The notes below the pieces were generated by a model. The model saw nothing but the letters and a program-made list of their open reading frames with translations. It did no database searches and was not told the origin of the DNA. From positions 62,001 through 126,000 of the forward strand of contig NZ_JAIUIE010000004.1 in the NCBI RefSeq assembly GCF_020165495.1: 64,000 bases of DNA, written 5' to 3'. The DNA comes from Mesorhizobium sp. BR1-1-16 (GTDB lineage: Bacteria; Pseudomonadota; Alphaproteobacteria; Rhizobiales; Kaistiaceae). Below, piece by piece: positions 8,977 through 17,419 of this stretch (positions are counted from its first letter, which is position 1; each line of letters opens with the position of its first letter). Made by a program: the position numbers and the translations under genes.

Positions 8977-9945
8977 ATGGTATTGGCGATGGCCTTTGCG
9001 CTGGACGACCATTGGGTGTGGGATTTCTGGCTCGCCGACGACGGCGCGCTCTACCACATGTTCTTCCTGCATGCCCCGCATGCGCTCGGCGATCCCCATC
9101 TGCGCCACCGCAATGCCCGCATCGGCCACGCGACGTCCGCCGACCTGATCAACTGGACCTATCACGGCCGGGCCTTCGAGGCGGGCGAAGCCGGGACGTT
9201 CGACGAGACGGCGACCTGGACCGGATCGGTGGTGCGCGGCCCGGACGGCCTCTGGCGCATGTTCTACACGGGCAGCCGGTTTCTTACGCCGGACACGCAC
9301 GCCAATATCGAGACGATCGGCGTCGCGACGTCGCCGGATCTCCATCATTGGACCAAGCTGCCCGGGCCGATCTGCCAGGCCGATCCGCGCTGGTACGAGA
9401 CGCTCGGCTCATCGAGCTGGCCGGAAGAGGCCTGGCGCGACCCATGGGTCTTCCCCTCGGCGGATGGCCAGCTCTGGCACATGCTGATCACGGCGCGCGC
9501 GAATGGCGGCGACGAACTCGATCGCGGCGTCATCGGCCACGCCACCTCACGCGACCTCGAAAGCTGGGACGTCCAGCCACCGTTGAGCGCGACCGGCGCC
9601 GGCTTCCTGCATCTCGAAGTGCCACAGATCGTCACAACAGGCGGGCGGACGCATCTGCTTTTCTCCTGCGACACCGCCAAGCTGGTCGACCACCGCCACG
9701 GCGCCGTCGGCGGCATCTGGAGCGTCGCCGTCGACACGCCGGAAGGCCCCTACCCGATCGCATCGGCACGCCTCGTCGCCAGTGAGCAGCTCTATAGCGG
9801 CCGCATCATCGAGGACCGCGCCGGCAGGCCGGTCATGCTTGCGTTCAGGAACAACGACGCGAACGGCGTGTTCATCGGCGCGGTGAGCGACCCGATGCCG
9901 GTCGTCGAACGGAACGGCGCGCTGCAACTCGAGGACCTCGCATGA
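8977..9945 (+). CDS. Five-bladed propeller glycoside hydrolase (GH32/GH43/GH68-like)
   Basis: A 322-residue protein without signal peptide. Blade motifs are spaced as in clan GH-J/GH-F enzymes: WVWDFW (D16), WRDPWVF (D155, the RDP-type transition-state stabiliser) and HLEVPQ (E214, candidate acid/base). W-x-Y/F-M-F-Y and I-G-H-A-T-S repeats mark successive blades. A beta-fructosidase-type or related exo-hydrolase is likely, acting on imported oligosaccharide in the cytoplasm. The ATG at 8977 is only 3 nt from the operator and lacks a ribosome site, so the ATG at 8989 (MAFALDD) may be the real start. It overlaps the next gene by ATGA and heads a LacI-controlled operon. Confidence 0.75.
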   Translation: MVLAMAFALDDHWVWDFWLADDGALYHMFFLHAPHALGDPHLRHRNARIGHATSADLINWTYHGRAFEAGEAGTFDETATWTGSVVRGPDGLWRMFYTGSRFLTPDTHANIETIGVATSPDLHHWTKLPGPICQADPRWYETLGSSSWPEEAWRDPWVFPSADGQLWHMLITARANGGDELDRGVIGHATSRDLESWDVQPPLSATGAGFLHLEVPQIVTTGGRTHLLFSCDTAKLVDHRHGAVGGIWSVAVDTPEGPYPIASARLVASEQLYSGRIIEDRAGRPVMLAFRNNDANGVFIGAVSDPMPVVERNGALQLEDLA

Positions 9946-11104
9946 CCACCGCTATCCGTGGCGAGACAGCGCCCGGTTTCGAGCCAGTCGCCGCGGCCTT
10001 CGCAGCCGCCTTCGACGGCCACCCGACCATGGGCGCCGCCCTCTCCATCCGCATCAAGGGCGAGCGCGTCGTCAACCTTGTCGGCGGGATCGCGGACGAG
10101 CGTACGGGCGCATCCTGGCAGCCTCCGACGGCCTCGGTGATCTTTTCCTGTACCAAGGGCCTCGTCTCCATTCTCGCCGCCCGCCTCGTGCAGGAGGGCC
10201 GTCTCGACTATGAGGCGCCCGTCGCCCGGTACTGGCCGGAATTCGCAGCGGCCGGAAAGGAGGACGTGCGGGTGAAGCACCTGCTGTCGCACAAGGCCGG
10301 CCTCTCGGCGCCGACCATCGACGTCTCGCCGGACGACCTGCTGGACTGGCCGACCATGACGACGCTGCTCGCAGCGCAGGCCCCGCTGTGGCCGCTCGGC
10401 TCCGGCCATGCCTATCATGCGCTGACACATGGCTGGCTTGCCGGCGAGGTCATTCGGCGCGTCACCGGTCAGTCCGTCGGGGCGTTCTTCGCCGAGACAA
10501 TCGCGGCGCCGCTTTCAGCATCCGCCTGGATCGGATTGCCGGAGGCGGAGCGCGGGCGCCTCGCGCATCTCCAGCTCGATCCCGGCCTCCGCGATCTCTG
10601 GGCGAGCGAGGCCGCGAAGCCGAGCGCCGAACCGAACTGGAGCTATCGCGCGATGACGCTCGGCAAGGCATTGCCGGCCGCGCTGATAACGGAAGATGGC
10701 GGCTTCAACGATCCGCGCGTGCTGAGCGCCGAGATTCCCGGCGCCGGCGGCATCGCCACGGCCGATGCGCTTGCCACGATCTGGTCAGCCACCGTCACCG
10801 TGACCAACGGCGTCCGCCTCCTCACCCCAGCGACGATCGCGCTGGCGACGGCAGTCCAATCCGAAGGACCGCCCGTCTTCCAGGAGCCGCCGCCACACCC
10901 GCGCTGGGGCATGGCTTCCAGCTCGATTCCGACGCCCGCCACTACCTGACGCCGCAGAGCTTCGGCCATGACGGCGCCGGCGGGCAAGTGACCTTTGCCG
11001 ATCCGGCGGCCGAACTCGGCTTTGCCTTCGTGACCAACTGGATGATGGGGCCCGGCGACGTCCGCGCGACGGGGATCATCGACGCGTTGCGCGCCGTTCT
11101 CTGA
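9942..11104 (+). pseudogene. Class C beta-lactamase/EstB-like serine hydrolase, broken by a 1-nt frameshift
   Basis: The first frame (9942 to a stop at 10949) encodes most of a beta-lactamase-fold hydrolase with S69-C-T-K72 (SxxK), the Tyr motif in GHAYHALTHGW and a long middle region. After WGM (to 10913) it turns into unrelated residues and stops. The expected continuation, GFQLDSDARHYLTPQ, FGHDGAGG (HxGxGG) and FAFVTNWM, runs in the -1 frame to a stop at 11104. Restoring one G in the GGC at 10913-10915 gives WGMGFQL, exactly the family pattern. Either a recent mutation or a sequencing error at a G run. If intact it would be an esterase or peptidase of about 387 residues in the LacI-controlled operon. 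Confidence 0.85.
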
Positions 11105-11142
11105 AGACAGGCGCGCACGATCTTGCCCGTTATGTCGCGCTT

Positions 11143-11162
11143 GTGCTAAATCCTTTTAGCAC
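11143..11162. promoter_or_regulatory. LacI operator copy 2, before the CUT1 importer
   Basis: GTGCTAAATCCTTTTAGCAC is a perfect 20-bp inverted repeat whose inner 18 bases equal the copy at 8956-8973. It lies 40 nt before the SBP start, so the importer probably has its own repressible promoter as well as readthrough from the hydrolase gene. Confidence 0.85.
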
Positions 11163-11202
11163 GCCTTCATGGCGTGGACGTCCGAGGGAGGAGACCTTGA
11201 CC

Positions 11203-12495
11203 ATGAAGACGCTTGAAGCAGCCGGCATCGCCTTGTCGCTGTCGGTTGCAGCCTCAACCGGGGCCCTTGCCGCCCCGAGCTGCGGCACTGACCCCGTGAC
11301 CGTCAGCGCTTATTTCGAGACTGGCTTTCCGCTGGCCGGCAAGCTGGCCGCCGAATTCAGCAATCAGTTCCCCAACGTCAAATTCGACATCAAGGAAGAC
11401 CAGTTCGCCAACTTGATGGAAAATACGCCGCGCCTTCTGGCTGGCGACGCGCCACCCGATCTGGTGCGCCTGCCGAGCATGAGCGATCTTGTCGCCAATG
11501 AACTCCTGAAGAATCTCGACGGCTATTACACCGACTTCGGCTGGGACCAGTTCCCGGCGTCGCAGTTGATCCAGCTTCGCGTCGAGCCCGAGGGGCGGCC
11601 GCGCGGCACCGGCTCCCTCTATGCGATGGGGCTCAACTATTCGATGACCGGCGTCTTCTACAACAAGGAGCTCGCCGCCAAGATCGGCATGACGTCCCCG
11701 CCGACGACGCTGGCAGAGCTCGACGCGATCCTCGCCAAGGCGAAGGCCGCCGGCATCACGCCGATCATCCAGTTCAACAAGACCAATGGCGGCCTCGCCT
11801 TTCCGCTGCAGGACCTGATGGGCGCCTATGGCCCGCCCGAGCCGATCAATGACTGGATCTTCCAGAAGGACGGCGCGACGATCGACACCCCGTCCAACCT
11901 CAAGGCCGCCGAGCATCTCGAGAGCTGGGTCAAGGCCGGCTATTTCGCCCCCGACACCAACGCGATCGACTATTTCGCGATGATGAGCGGCTTCATGAAG
12001 GGCGACGGGCTCTTCATGTTCAACGGCGACTGGGAGTCGGGCAATCTCGACAAGCAGATGGCCGGCAAGGCGGGCTTCTTCCTGATGCCGCCGGCCGAAG
12101 CCGGCGGACGGCACGCAGCGATGTCGGCGCCGCTCACCTATGGCATCGGCGCCAAGGCCCCGCATGCCGACTGCGCCGCCTTCTTCCTCAACTGGGTGGC
12201 GACCAATCCGGAGGCGCGTAAGATCAATGTCGAGATCGGCGGCTCCAACCCGGGCGGACCGACCTCGCTGCCAATCCCGGCCGTCGCGCCCGGCTCGGTG
12301 ACGGAGGCGACACTGGCCGCCGGTTCCGTGATCGCCAAGGAAAACGGCGCCATGGACTTCATCGCCAATGCGACCGGCGCCATCTTCTCCGCTGGCTGGA
12401 CGCCTGAATTGCAGAAGCTCGTCGGCGGACGCCAGACGGCCGACGGCCTGCTCAAGGCCGTGCAGAAGGAATATGAGCAGGAACTCTCGCGTTGA
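11203..12495 (+). CDS. CUT1-type sugar ABC importer, substrate-binding protein
   Basis: A 430-residue periplasmic binding protein (extracellular solute-binding family 1). A signal peptide (MKTLEAAGIALSLSVAAS...ALAAP) covers about the first 24 residues. The mature part has the family pattern of an N-lobe (FSNQFPNVKFDI), hinge segments and GDGLFMFNGDWESGNL, where the sugar pocket lies. The start at 11203 is set by GGGAGGAGA about 9 nt upstream. It delivers an oligosaccharide, probably the substrate of the upstream propeller hydrolase, to the MalF/MalG-type permeases that follow. The stop overlaps the TTG start of the next gene. Confidence 0.92.
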   Translation: MKTLEAAGIALSLSVAASTGALAAPSCGTDPVTVSAYFETGFPLAGKLAAEFSNQFPNVKFDIKEDQFANLMENTPRLLAGDAPPDLVRLPSMSDLVANELLKNLDGYYTDFGWDQFPASQLIQLRVEPEGRPRGTGSLYAMGLNYSMTGVFYNKELAAKIGMTSPPTTLAELDAILAKAKAAGITPIIQFNKTNGGLAFPLQDLMGAYGPPEPINDWIFQKDGATIDTPSNLKAAEHLESWVKAGYFAPDTNAIDYFAMMSGFMKGDGLFMFNGDWESGNLDKQMAGKAGFFLMPPAEAGGRHAAMSAPLTYGIGAKAPHADCAAFFLNWVATNPEARKINVEIGGSNPGGPTSLPIPAVAPGSVTEATLAAGSVIAKENGAMDFIANATGAIFSAGWTPELQKLVGGRQTADGLLKAVQKEYEQELSR

Positions 12496-13451
12496 GCGAG
12501 ACGACCCTCGATGACGCGGCAATGCGGCGGGCCGAAGGCTCGCCGCTCCAGTCCACCGGGGCGCGCCGGCCCCGCTTTGGCCGTGACCAGCGAAAGCTGC
12601 TGATCGCGGCCGGCTTCATTGCGCCGGCCCTGGTGATGTACGCGGCGTTCGTGCTGGTGCCCTTGGGCATGTCGGTGTTCTATTCGCTGCTGCGCTGGGA
12701 CGGCATCGGCCGCTGGCGCTTCGTCGGCCTCAGAAACTATCTCATCGTGCTGACCGACCCGGACCTGCTCCAGGTGATCGGTAACGCGTTCAACCTCATC
12801 CTCTATTTCACGCTGATCCCGATCGCGCTCGGTCTTGCCGTCGCAACCGTTATCCGCGGCCATATGGCCGGTCCGTTCGGCACGATCACCCGCACGGTGC
12901 TGTTCCTGCCGCAGGTCATCCCGCTGGTTGCGGCCGGCATCGCCTGGAGCTGGATGTTCGCCTCGACCGGCCTCGTCAACCAGCTCCTGACCGCGCTCGG
13001 CCTTGGTCCGCTGGCGCGCGGATGGCTCGGCGACTTCACCTTCGCCCTGCCCGCAGTCGGTATGATCGGCGCCTGGGTGTTGCTCGGGCTCTGCACCATG
13101 CTGCTGGTGACCGGCATCGCCAAGATCGACCAGAGTATCTATGAGGCGGCGGAACTCGACGGCGCCGGCCGCTGGCAGGAACTCGTCTACATCACGATCC
13201 CCGCGCTCAGGCAGGAGATCGGCGTCTGCGTGACCGTGACGGTGATCGCGGCGCTGGCGAGCTTCGACATCGTCTATATCGCGACCGCAGGCGGCCCAGG
13301 CATCTCGACCATGGTACCGGGGCTCGAGATCTACCGCCTCGCCTTCGCGCATCGCCAGGTCGGCCTCGCCTCGGCCTTGGCGATCGTGCTGATGCTGCTG
13401 GTCCTTCTCTGTGTCCTTCCCATCCAATGGTTCGCACGGCCAAAGCGATGA
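12492..13451 (+). CDS. CUT1 ABC importer permease (MalF-like)
   Basis: A 319-residue inner-membrane protein with a 30-residue polar N terminus, six membrane segments and the cytoplasmic EAA loop (YEAAELDGAGRWQELVYITIP) that contacts the ATPase. It starts at a TTG overlapping the SBP stop; an ATG at 12522 is the alternative. It overlaps the next permease by ATGA. Forms the heterodimeric channel with the gene at 13448. No ATPase gene follows in this operon. Confidence 0.92.
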   Translation: MSETTLDDAAMRRAEGSPLQSTGARRPRFGRDQRKLLIAAGFIAPALVMYAAFVLVPLGMSVFYSLLRWDGIGRWRFVGLRNYLIVLTDPDLLQVIGNAFNLILYFTLIPIALGLAVATVIRGHMAGPFGTITRTVLFLPQVIPLVAAGIAWSWMFASTGLVNQLLTALGLGPLARGWLGDFTFALPAVGMIGAWVLLGLCTMLLVTGIAKIDQSIYEAAELDGAGRWQELVYITIPALRQEIGVCVTVTVIAALASFDIVYIATAGGPGISTMVPGLEIYRLAFAHRQVGLASALAIVLMLLVLLCVLPIQWFARPKR

Positions 13452-14272
13452 TCGAAACCCGCAGCAATGCCCTCGTCGCCCGCGCCATGCTGATCGCGCT
13501 CATGGCGGTCACGCTGCTGCCTTTCCTCAGCATGCTCTCCGCCGCGCTTGCCCCTTCCGGCAGTTATCCGGCCGGGCTTCAATGGCCGTCCGATCCGCAA
13601 TGGGGCAATTTCGTCAAGGCGTTCGAAGTCGCCAACATGACGACGCTGTTGTGGTCGAGCTCGCTGATCGTCGGCGGCGTCGTGCCGGTCTCGGTGCTGA
13701 TCGCGACCATGGCAGGCTACGGGCTGTCACGGATCGACAAGGGTCGCGGCAAGTGGCTCTATCTTGTCTTCGTGCTCGGCCTCACGCTGCCGTTCGAAGC
13801 CGTGATCACGCCGCTCTATTACGAGGTGAAGGCGCTCGGCATCCTCAACACGCGCGTGGCGCTGATCCTGCCGCTCATTGGCCTTTTCATGCCGTTTTCG
13901 GTCTATTGGATGCGGGCGCATTTCCTGAACGTCCCGCAGGAAATCGGCGAGGCGGCCGAAGTCGACGGTGCATCCGACTGGAAGCAGTTCTGGCTGATCC
14001 AGGTGCCGATCGCCCGACCGGCAATCATGTCGCTGTCGATCCTCCTGTTCCTGTGGACCTGGAACCAGTTCCTTCTGCCCGTGGTGTTGGTCCAGGATCC
14101 GGAGCAGCGCACCATGGCTGGCGCCCTTGGCGCCTTCCAGGGACAATGGGGCACGGACGTGCCACTGCTCTGCGCCGGCGCGCTGCTGATCCTGACGCCG
14201 ACGGTGATCCTGTTCCTGATCTTCCAGCGCCAGTTCGTCGCCGCGTTGCTGCAGGGCTCCGTCAAGGGCTGA
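13448..14272 (+). CDS. CUT1 ABC importer permease (MalG-like)
   Basis: A 274-residue inner-membrane protein with six membrane segments and EAA loop IGEAAEVDGASDWKQFWLIQVP. The ATG at 13448 overlaps the previous stop (ATGA). The C terminus (LLQGSVKG) is typical of MalG relatives. It is the last gene of the LacI-controlled operon and ends 6 nt from the stop of a convergent permease gene, so there is no room for a terminator between the two operons. Confidence 0.93.
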   Translation: MIETRSNALVARAMLIALMAVTLLPFLSMLSAALAPSGSYPAGLQWPSDPQWGNFVKAFEVANMTTLLWSSSLIVGGVVPVSVLIATMAGYGLSRIDKGRGKWLYLVFVLGLTLPFEAVITPLYYEVKALGILNTRVALILPLIGLFMPFSVYWMRAHFLNVPQEIGEAAEVDGASDWKQFWLIQVPIARPAIMSLSILLFLWTWNQFLLPVVLVQDPEQRTMAGALGAFQGQWGTDVPLLCAGALLILTPTVILFLIFQRQFVAALLQGSVKG

Positions 14273-14278
14273 GACGCC

Positions 14279-15106
14279 TCACCCCTTCACGGCGCCCGCC
14301 GTCATGCCCGCCACGATCTGGCGGTTGAAGAACAGGAAGACGATCAGCGGCGGGATCGTGATCAGCAGCACATTCGTGAACAGCAGATTGTAGGACGTGT
14401 CGAACATGCTCTGGAAATTATAGAGCGTTAGCTGCACCGTCACGTTCTGCTTGCCCGGCAGGTAATAGAGCGGGTTGGTGAAATCGTTGAAGATCGCGAC
14501 CGACTGGACGACGATGACGGTCACGACGACGGGCTTCAGCAGCGGCAGGATGATGCGGAAGAAGAGCTGCAGCGAGCCGGCGCCATCGATCGTCGCCGCC
14601 TCGTCGAGCTCGCGCGGGATCGTTGCCACGAAGGCGCGGAACAGCAGGATGCTGAAGGAGAGCCCATAGGCGACCTCGATCAGGATCATCCCGTGCAGTG
14701 TCTTGAACAGCCCGAGGCTCTGCAGCACCCAGATGGTCGGGACGACGGCGGGAGGCATGATGAGGCCGACCAGAACGAAAAAGCCAGCGATCGAGGTCCA
14801 GATCGAGGGCCGGCGCTGCAGCACGAAGCCGACCATGGCGCCGAAGACCACCATCAGGGCGACGCTCGCGACCGTGAGGATCGTGCTGTTCACGAAGGCC
14901 GTGAGAAGCATGTAGTCGCGCGCCTTGATCACCTGAACCAAATTGTCCCAGATGTGGAAGCTCGTCGGCCAGGAGAATGTCCTGAGCGAGGCTTCCTTCT
15001 TGTCCTTCAGGGCCGTCAGCAAGATGAAAATGAAGGGGATGACGAAGACGACCGTCGAGACGAGGATCGCCAGAACACCGGAGATGTATTGGCGCTGCGG
15101 GCTCAT
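14279..15106 (-). CDS. CUT1 ABC importer permease (MalG-like), rhamnosidase operon
   Basis: A 275-residue protein with six membrane segments and EAA loop ELDEAATIDGAGSLQLFFRIILP, ending GAVKG as usual for MalG-type permeases. It overlaps the upstream permease by ATGA and is the last gene of the minus-strand operon GH78-SBP-MalF-MalG. The pair probably imports rhamnose-containing oligosaccharides. No ATPase gene is present. Confidence 0.93.
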   Translation of the reverse strand: MSPQRQYISGVLAILVSTVVFVIPFIFILLTALKDKKEASLRTFSWPTSFHIWDNLVQVIKARDYMLLTAFVNSTILTVASVALMVVFGAMVGFVLQRRPSIWTSIAGFFVLVGLIMPPAVVPTIWVLQSLGLFKTLHGMILIEVAYGLSFSILLFRAFVATIPRELDEAATIDGAGSLQLFFRIILPLLKPVVVTVIVVQSVAIFNDFTNPLYYLPGKQNVTVQLTLYNFQSMFDTSYNLLFTNVLLITIPPLIVFLFFNRQIVAGMTAGAVKG

Positions 15107-16011
15107 CGCGAGACTTCCCGGCTGTTGAGGAAGATCGAAAGCGGAACGATGATCAGCGCCACCAGAATGAAGAGCACGACATTGCCGGCCGTCGATAGCC
15201 CGTAGAAGCCGGCCTGATATTGCTTGTAGATCACCGACGCGATGACGTCGGAGGTAAAGCCGGGGCCGCCGCGGGTCATGGACCAGATCAGGTCGAACGA
15301 CCTGAGGCCGCCGATGAGGCTCAGCAACACGACGGTGACCGTGGCCGGCCGGGCCAGCGGCAATGTGATGTTCCAGAACCGCTGCATCGAATTGGTGCCG
15401 TCGATGCGCGCGGCCTCATAATAGTCGCGCGGGATCGAGACGATGCCCGCGATATAGATCACGGTGGCAAGGCCGACACCCTTCCAGACATCGACCAGGG
15501 CGACGGAGATGAGCGCCAGCCTTGGATCGGTCAGCCAGCCCGGACCGCGGACACCGATGAGCGCAAGGCTCTCATTGATGAGGCCCTCCGTTGGGTGCAT
15601 CAGCACCGTGAAGGTGATGCCGACGCCGACGGTGCTGACGAGTACCGGGAAGAACACGACCGAGCGGAGATAATCGCGCGCCCAGATCTCCGAGGTGAGC
15701 AGCACGCCGAAGAGGAGGCCGAGCACGACCTTCAGGCCGGACGTCAGCGTGGCGTAGATCAGCGTGTTGATGAGCCCGCCGACGAGAAACGGCTCGTTGA
15801 AGAACTGGATGAAATTGCCGAAGCCGATGAATGTCCAGTTGAACAGCGTCCACCGCGTCATGCTGAAAAACAGCGAGGCCAGCGTCGGAAAGAGGAACAG
15901 GACGCCATAGATCACGGCCGCCGGCAGGAAGAACCAGGTCGGGTATGGCGTCCGAATGGACCTTCTGGGCACGGACGGTCGGCCCGCGGCGGCGTCGGTT
16001 GCAAGCGTCAT
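15103..16011 (-). CDS. CUT1 ABC importer permease (MalF-like), rhamnosidase operon
   Basis: A 302-residue permease with six membrane segments and EAA loop YYEAARIDGTNSMQRFWNITLP. I use the ATG at 16011 because GAGAGG lies 8 nt before it; in-frame ATGs at 16017 and 16041 are less well placed. Partner of the MalG-type gene at 14279, which it overlaps by 4 nt. It lies 60 nt downstream of the SBP gene. Confidence 0.92.
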   Translation of the reverse strand: MTLATDAAAGRPSVPRRSIRTPYPTWFFLPAAVIYGVLFLFPTLASLFFSMTRWTLFNWTFIGFGNFIQFFNEPFLVGGLINTLIYATLTSGLKVVLGLLFGVLLTSEIWARDYLRSVVFFPVLVSTVGVGITFTVLMHPTEGLINESLALIGVRGPGWLTDPRLALISVALVDVWKGVGLATVIYIAGIVSIPRDYYEAARIDGTNSMQRFWNITLPLARPATVTVVLLSLIGGLRSFDLIWSMTRGGPGFTSDVIASVIYKQYQAGFYGLSTAGNVVLFILVALIIVPLSIFLNSREVSR

Positions 16012-16071
16012 TGGCATGTCCTCTCGTGAACGGGTCCGCATCGCCGTCGGGCGATCCGGACCCGCTTCGCG

Positions 16072-17370
16072 CTACCAGCCGGGCAGACCGAGTTGCTGGG
16101 CCTGCTTCTTGACGTCCTCGTCATAGAGCGCCGCGCCGTCGGCCGGCGAGCGAATGCCGGAGCCGACCTCGACCGTGATCTGCTCGAGCGAGGGACCCTT
16201 GACCGGCGAGACGAATTCAAGCGCCGGAGAGGCGGCGCCATTCTCGCCGAAATAGGGAAGGAGGTCGGCAACAGCGCCCGGAACATCCTTCGGCAGGCTG
16301 CACCCCTTCACCATATAGGGTCCGGTCGCGCCGAGGGCGGCTGTCTGCGCCTCGCAGCCGGCCGGGCTCGCGACGAAAGCCGCGAACTTCTTGGCTGCAT
16401 CGATGTGCTCACTGCTGCCGGAGATGTAGAGGCCATCCGGCATCCACACGGTCAGGCCGTTCTTGGCGGCGTCGTCGCCCGGCATGGCGAAGAAGCCGAC
16501 ATCGTCGATATGCTCGGGATAGGTCGTCTTGATGGCGCCGATCGCGAAAGTGAGCATCGGGTAATGCGCGCCCTCGCCGGTTGCGAGCTTGCGCAGGCCG
16601 TCATCATAGGTCGCGGCGCCGAAATCGTCGTTGAGGTAGCCGGCCTTGAACACGTCGGCCTGATGCTCGAAGCCCTTCAGCGCCGCCGGGGAGGTCGCAA
16701 ACTTGGCCTGGTTGGCGGTGAACTTCGTTGCGAAGCCGGGTTCGGCGACATTGACGTTGAAAAAATCGCCAAGAACGAACAGCTGCGACGTCCAGGTATC
16801 CTTGAAGGTCTGGATCACCGGAGTTTTTCCGGCAGCCTTGATCTTGGCGTTGTTCGCCATGAACTCGGCCCAGGTCTTCGGGACCTGGAGGCCGAGATCG
16901 CTGTAGATCTTCTTGTTGTAATAGATGCCGCCGCCCATGCCGGTGCCGATCGGCGCGCCGCGCTGCGTGCCGTCGGGCGCCGTCACGACCTTCTTGAAGA
17001 TATCCTGGACATCGGCCTGCCACGGCTCGCCCGAGAGGTCGACGAGGTTCTGCTGCGGGTTGATCGCCTGGAAGAGCGAGCCGGAATTATACTGGAAGAC
17101 GTCCGACATCTCGCCGGTCGCAAGGCGCGTCTTGATGAGATTGTCGCCCTCGGCGCCGCCGGGCCTCGTGTCGATGTCGACCTTGATGTCGGGATTGGCG
17201 GCTTCGAACGCCTTTGCGAGCGACTGCGCCCGCGCGACATTCTCTTCGCCGGATGGAACGAGGAATGTCAGCGTGGTGGTGTCTGCGAAAGCCGACCCCG
17301 ACAGGGCCGTCATGACCGTCAGTCCTGCGGCAAAGCCGGCCAGGACGCTCCAGTTCTTCGATCGTGGCAT
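16072..17370 (-). CDS. CUT1 ABC importer substrate-binding protein, rhamnosidase operon
   Basis: A 432-residue family 1 solute-binding protein. A signal peptide ends at about residue 30 (LSGSAFADT). The mature protein shows TLTFLVPSGEENVARAQSLA, KTRLATGEMSDVFQYNSGS and a C-terminal lobe with the Cys pair around SPAGCEAQ and VKGCSLP. GGGAGGAAACCT precedes the ATG at 17370. It lies 49 nt behind the GH78 gene and probably captures a rhamnoside in the periplasm for the two permeases downstream. Confidence 0.92.
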   Translation of the reverse strand: MPRSKNWSVLAGFAAGLTVMTALSGSAFADTTTLTFLVPSGEENVARAQSLAKAFEAANPDIKVDIDTRPGGAEGDNLIKTRLATGEMSDVFQYNSGSLFQAINPQQNLVDLSGEPWQADVQDIFKKVVTAPDGTQRGAPIGTGMGGGIYYNKKIYSDLGLQVPKTWAEFMANNAKIKAAGKTPVIQTFKDTWTSQLFVLGDFFNVNVAEPGFATKFTANQAKFATSPAALKGFEHQADVFKAGYLNDDFGAATYDDGLRKLATGEGAHYPMLTFAIGAIKTTYPEHIDDVGFFAMPGDDAAKNGLTVWMPDGLYISGSSEHIDAAKKFAAFVASPAGCEAQTAALGATGPYMVKGCSLPKDVPGAVADLLPYFGENGAASPALEFVSPVKGPSLEQITVEVGSGIRSPADGAALYDEDVKKQAQQLGLPGW

Positions 17371-17419
17371 AGGTTTCCTCCCTATCCGTGCCGATGCAAT
17401 CTGGATATGCGGGCCCCCT

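Noticed and set aside
14273-14278. Terminator between convergent CUT1 operons
   Set aside because: Only 6 nt separate the two stop codons and no hairpin with T-run is visible there.
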